Shown here piece by piece: positions 61,360-64,000 of a DNA stretch of 64,000 nt. The translations under genes were made by a program, and so were the position numbers. The notes below the pieces were generated by a model. That model was not told where the DNA came from. It did no database searches and was given only the letters and a program-made list of their open reading frames with translations. The stretch is taken from NCBI GenBank assembly GCA_900239685.1, contig OENT01000111.1:124001-188000 (forward strand), written 5' to 3'. Numbering within the stretch: the stretch's first letter is position 1; each line of letters starts with the position of its first letter. Origin of the DNA: Rotaria macrura. Lineage: Eukaryota; Rotifera; Eurotatoria; Philodinida; Philodinidae.

Positions 61360-64000
61360 TCAATTTTCAGCAAGTACCTTGGGTATTGTAAATCCTTTTG
61401 AAATACAATAATCTCTAAAGCCGCAACGAACAATTGAGCATATGCGTGAATCACGAATTTTACAATAAAGACGAATATCATGTTCACGAAATGTTTGTGG
61501 TAGAAATGTGGATACCTATTGAACGAAAGATATATGTTCTAACGTTTGAAAAGAAATAATGCATTCGTTCAAATCAAACCTGTTCTTTGACTATTCTTGT
61601 AGCTGTGTTTGGTCTTATTTTCGTATAAAACCACATATTTTGAATTGGATCTTCGCCTCGATCACCACACGTTAATTCAACTGTCTAAAAACATTCTATT
61701 TAATATGTATTTAAACATCATGAGCTCTGTTCGTGAAAACGTGCAATCGGTCCTTAACAATGTTTAAAACAGAAAGCAAGACAACGATATTCATCAGATA
61801 CAATTCAGTTTCATTTACATTTAAAAGCTCCTAAGAACTTTCATAGACATTGCGAAATCTTCTTCTTCGTCGCTTTTCCAATCGAATCATCTATTGGCAA
61901 AACATCTAATTCGGCAAAAAAAGGATTTTTCCATGCACACTGTATACTATCTTGAAAAATAAATTTCAGAAAACAATAACGACTAGTGCTTATTAGGACA
62001 CATGTCAACAATACGGAATGTTAACAGTAAGTTTAGAAAAGTTCAAATCTTAAGTCAAACACTAATAAACAAAGCACTTCTGTGAATTCAATGCAATCAG
62101 AAGTAGTTATCATATTGCTGTATTCAAAATTTTATATAATTAAAGTTTGATCCTACCATAATCTTCAATTAGTACTATCAGCAGTGCGAATTATTGAAGT
62201 CTAACTACTGTAGATCATGGTACTGGGTTTAAACTAGGTATCCAACTATAAATGATTGACTATTGACAGATACTTTCATTATGAAAATATGTTATTGTAA
62301 TGTTAACTACATACGAAGAAAAATACGATTTAATTTCTCTTGTAAGTAATTACTATTAACTCAAACTAATGGCATTTTAAAAATTCTTATCAAATCTATG
62401 TCGTCTCTTTCTGTTTCACAAATCTAATTGATAGTTCCAATGTAATAGAAAATATTCAATTTTTTCATAACTGAATTCGTTTTCAATATATTTTGTTACT
62501 TCATTCAAGAGTTTATCATCAACAAGTAAACATGTATTGTACTGTTAAAATAAAAACTCTGCTGCCTTCGATGATATCTTCTGAATTAAATTGAAATTTT
62601 CAATGAAAAACGAAATGTATCTTTAAACATGTTGATTTCATATTGTTAACATACCTTCGAATATGAAATCATATACTTGAACTCGAATCAATTCTCTAAT
62701 CAAATTCTCGGGTTATACGACATTACTCTCTTATCGATAGAATAATTTCTATTCTAAATGACTTCGTTTTTACCTGTACAACAAGATCATCCATCTTAAT
62801 TTGCAAATCACTTGCATCAATATGGCAGCGATTAATGATGTCGTGACAAGCTTTTTGGCATTCGCCCTAAAAATGAACAACTCTTAGAATTATTTTTACT
62901 TACATATATATATATATATGTATATTTATTACCAACCTTCTTAAAATCTTTTGTAACTTTAGTATGGGTGTTTCCAATATAACGATAAATTTCTAGAAAT
63001 AACATTATTTGTAAAGACGTATTCAATCAAAGTATTCATCGAAAATAATCATCTTACCTCGACGTTCAATTTTTGCAATTATTTCTTTTGCTTTGATCAT
63101 GTTTGGATGATATGAATGTTTTATTAATGTTATAACATGATCGTCAACTTGACTAAATGTGTACATATTATCAATAGTATGAGCTAGACGAGTATCGCAT
63201 CTTCTGAAATATTCGTAGTAGATCTTCCAAAAAAAAATAATTGAATCTTAGTTTGTGTTCTTACCCGGCTTCGTTGGAAAAGAATAAATAATCATTAGCT
63301 GCAATCAATGCTTCTTTTAACCTATAAATTCGAATGATTCTTTGTTTTTCATTCTTCAAAGTAGAATAAAGAGAAATTTTTTATTATTACATCAATTCGA
63401 TAGCTTTAACGACTGGATGTTGATAAGCACGTCGATGAAGATCATCTCGAATTCGACAAATTTCATAGCACGCTTTAACCTCCTTGTGATAAATTAAAGA
63501 ATTCAAATTATTCGTTTCTATCCATAGTAAAAGTACAGAAAATATTTTTCTTTTACTTTGTCTCGTAAGCATAAATGACTTCGACCATCATTTACTTTAA
63601 TTACTCGATAGAATTTGATGAAACGCATATGTTCAAATGAAATATTTGTTCCCAAATAATATGAATCACGTGCAAAATAATCAAATTTATCAACATCAAT
63701 ACCAGTTAATTTGTTTGACACAATCTTAGTAGATATACAATAATCAATAAATGCTTTGTCTTTCGATAAAATCAATACTCATACCTCGTAAAGAAATGAT
63801 TTATTTATATCACGACCTTTCATTGACCAAATCTTAAAACAAAACAAGAACTTCAGTTTACAACCAATATCGTTAATGAACAATATCCTTTGTTTACTAT
63901 ATGAGAACAAAATGTTGTTAACATCGAATATGTCTATTTACAAATTCTGTAAAATCAAGTAGCAATCTTCTCGATAGAATAGATAATATTAGTAAAAACG
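61360..64000 (-). CDS. SAMHD1: SAMHD1 dNTP triphosphohydrolase, C-terminal part
   Basis: SAMHD1 splits dNTPs to deoxynucleoside and triphosphate and also acts at stalled forks. Nine exons are visible (63832-63785, 63724-63557, 63482-63391, 63321-63265, 63203-63058, 62992-62937, 62866-62774, 61684-61580, 61515-61360), 306 residues in phase to a stop at 61360. The 5' part lies beyond 64000, including the SAM domain and the HD histidines. Seen here: KGRDINKSFLYE, GIDVDKFDYFARDSYYLG (keeps the metal-binding Asp and active-site Tyr), DDLHRRAYQHPVV (active-site Arg, His, Tyr), then the C-lobe with MWFYTKIRPNTATRIVKEQV and FLPQTFREHDIRLYCK. These match human in order. Intron 61685-62773 is 1.1 kb. 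No stop or frameshift is seen in the visible exons. Confidence 0.94.

Overview
The window is AT-rich (roughly two thirds A+T) animal nuclear DNA. Genes are split by mostly 45-100 nt GT-AG introns, and the proteins are typically metazoan: syndecan, SAMHD1, a MEKK2/3 kinase, a TMEM198, an ADAR deaminase domain, GEMIN2 and CAF-1. Compact introns, small genes and a decayed intron-bearing gene copy are what I would expect of a bdelloid rotifer. That assignment is inference; nothing in the window proves it. I found no bacterial operon, CRISPR array, rRNA or convincing tRNA.

Layout. 1-6.6 kb, minus strand: SLC25A19 (5' part of the gene, 3' end cut by the window edge), an AUH-like methylglutaconyl-CoA hydratase and GEMIN2. 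6.8-13.5 kb: NUP50 (minus) and Rab GDI (plus), head to head over 545 bp. 15.5-18.4 kb: a MEKK2/3-type MAP3K (minus). 21.7-23.3 kb: an unrecognised single-pass membrane protein (minus). 24.8-37.2 kb, all minus: TMEM198, a short RING1/RNF2-like protein, syndecan and purple acid phosphatase ACP7. 39.1-41.2 kb: a decayed mitochondrial EF-Tu (TUFM) gene. 42.2-45.4 kb: an intact ADAR deaminase domain that lacks the catalytic glutamate and one zinc cysteine. 48.6-54.7 kb, plus: CAF-1 large subunit (CHAF1A) and an orphan lamin-tail-domain protein. 55.7-64 kb, minus: PA28-type proteasome activator, DNA polymerase delta subunit 2 (POLD2) with an N-terminal PCNA-binding motif, and the 3' half of SAMHD1.

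Gene models were built by hand from splice sites, reading phase and recalled family sequences. Where the coding exons sum to a multiple of three with intact phase (AUH, NUP50, GDI, MAP3K, TMEM198, RING, syndecan, ACP7, ADAR-like, CHAF1A, POLD2), the model is strongly supported.

How the genes relate. Most are unrelated housekeeping genes. The right end gathers three replication/chromatin genes (CHAF1A, POLD2, SAMHD1), two of whose families work with PCNA or dNTP supply. Whether that is more than chance cannot be told from one window. The most interesting objects are the catalytically dead ADAR-like protein, the PIP-box POLD2, the truncated Polycomb-type RING protein, the rod-less lamin tail protein and the orphan receptor-like protein.
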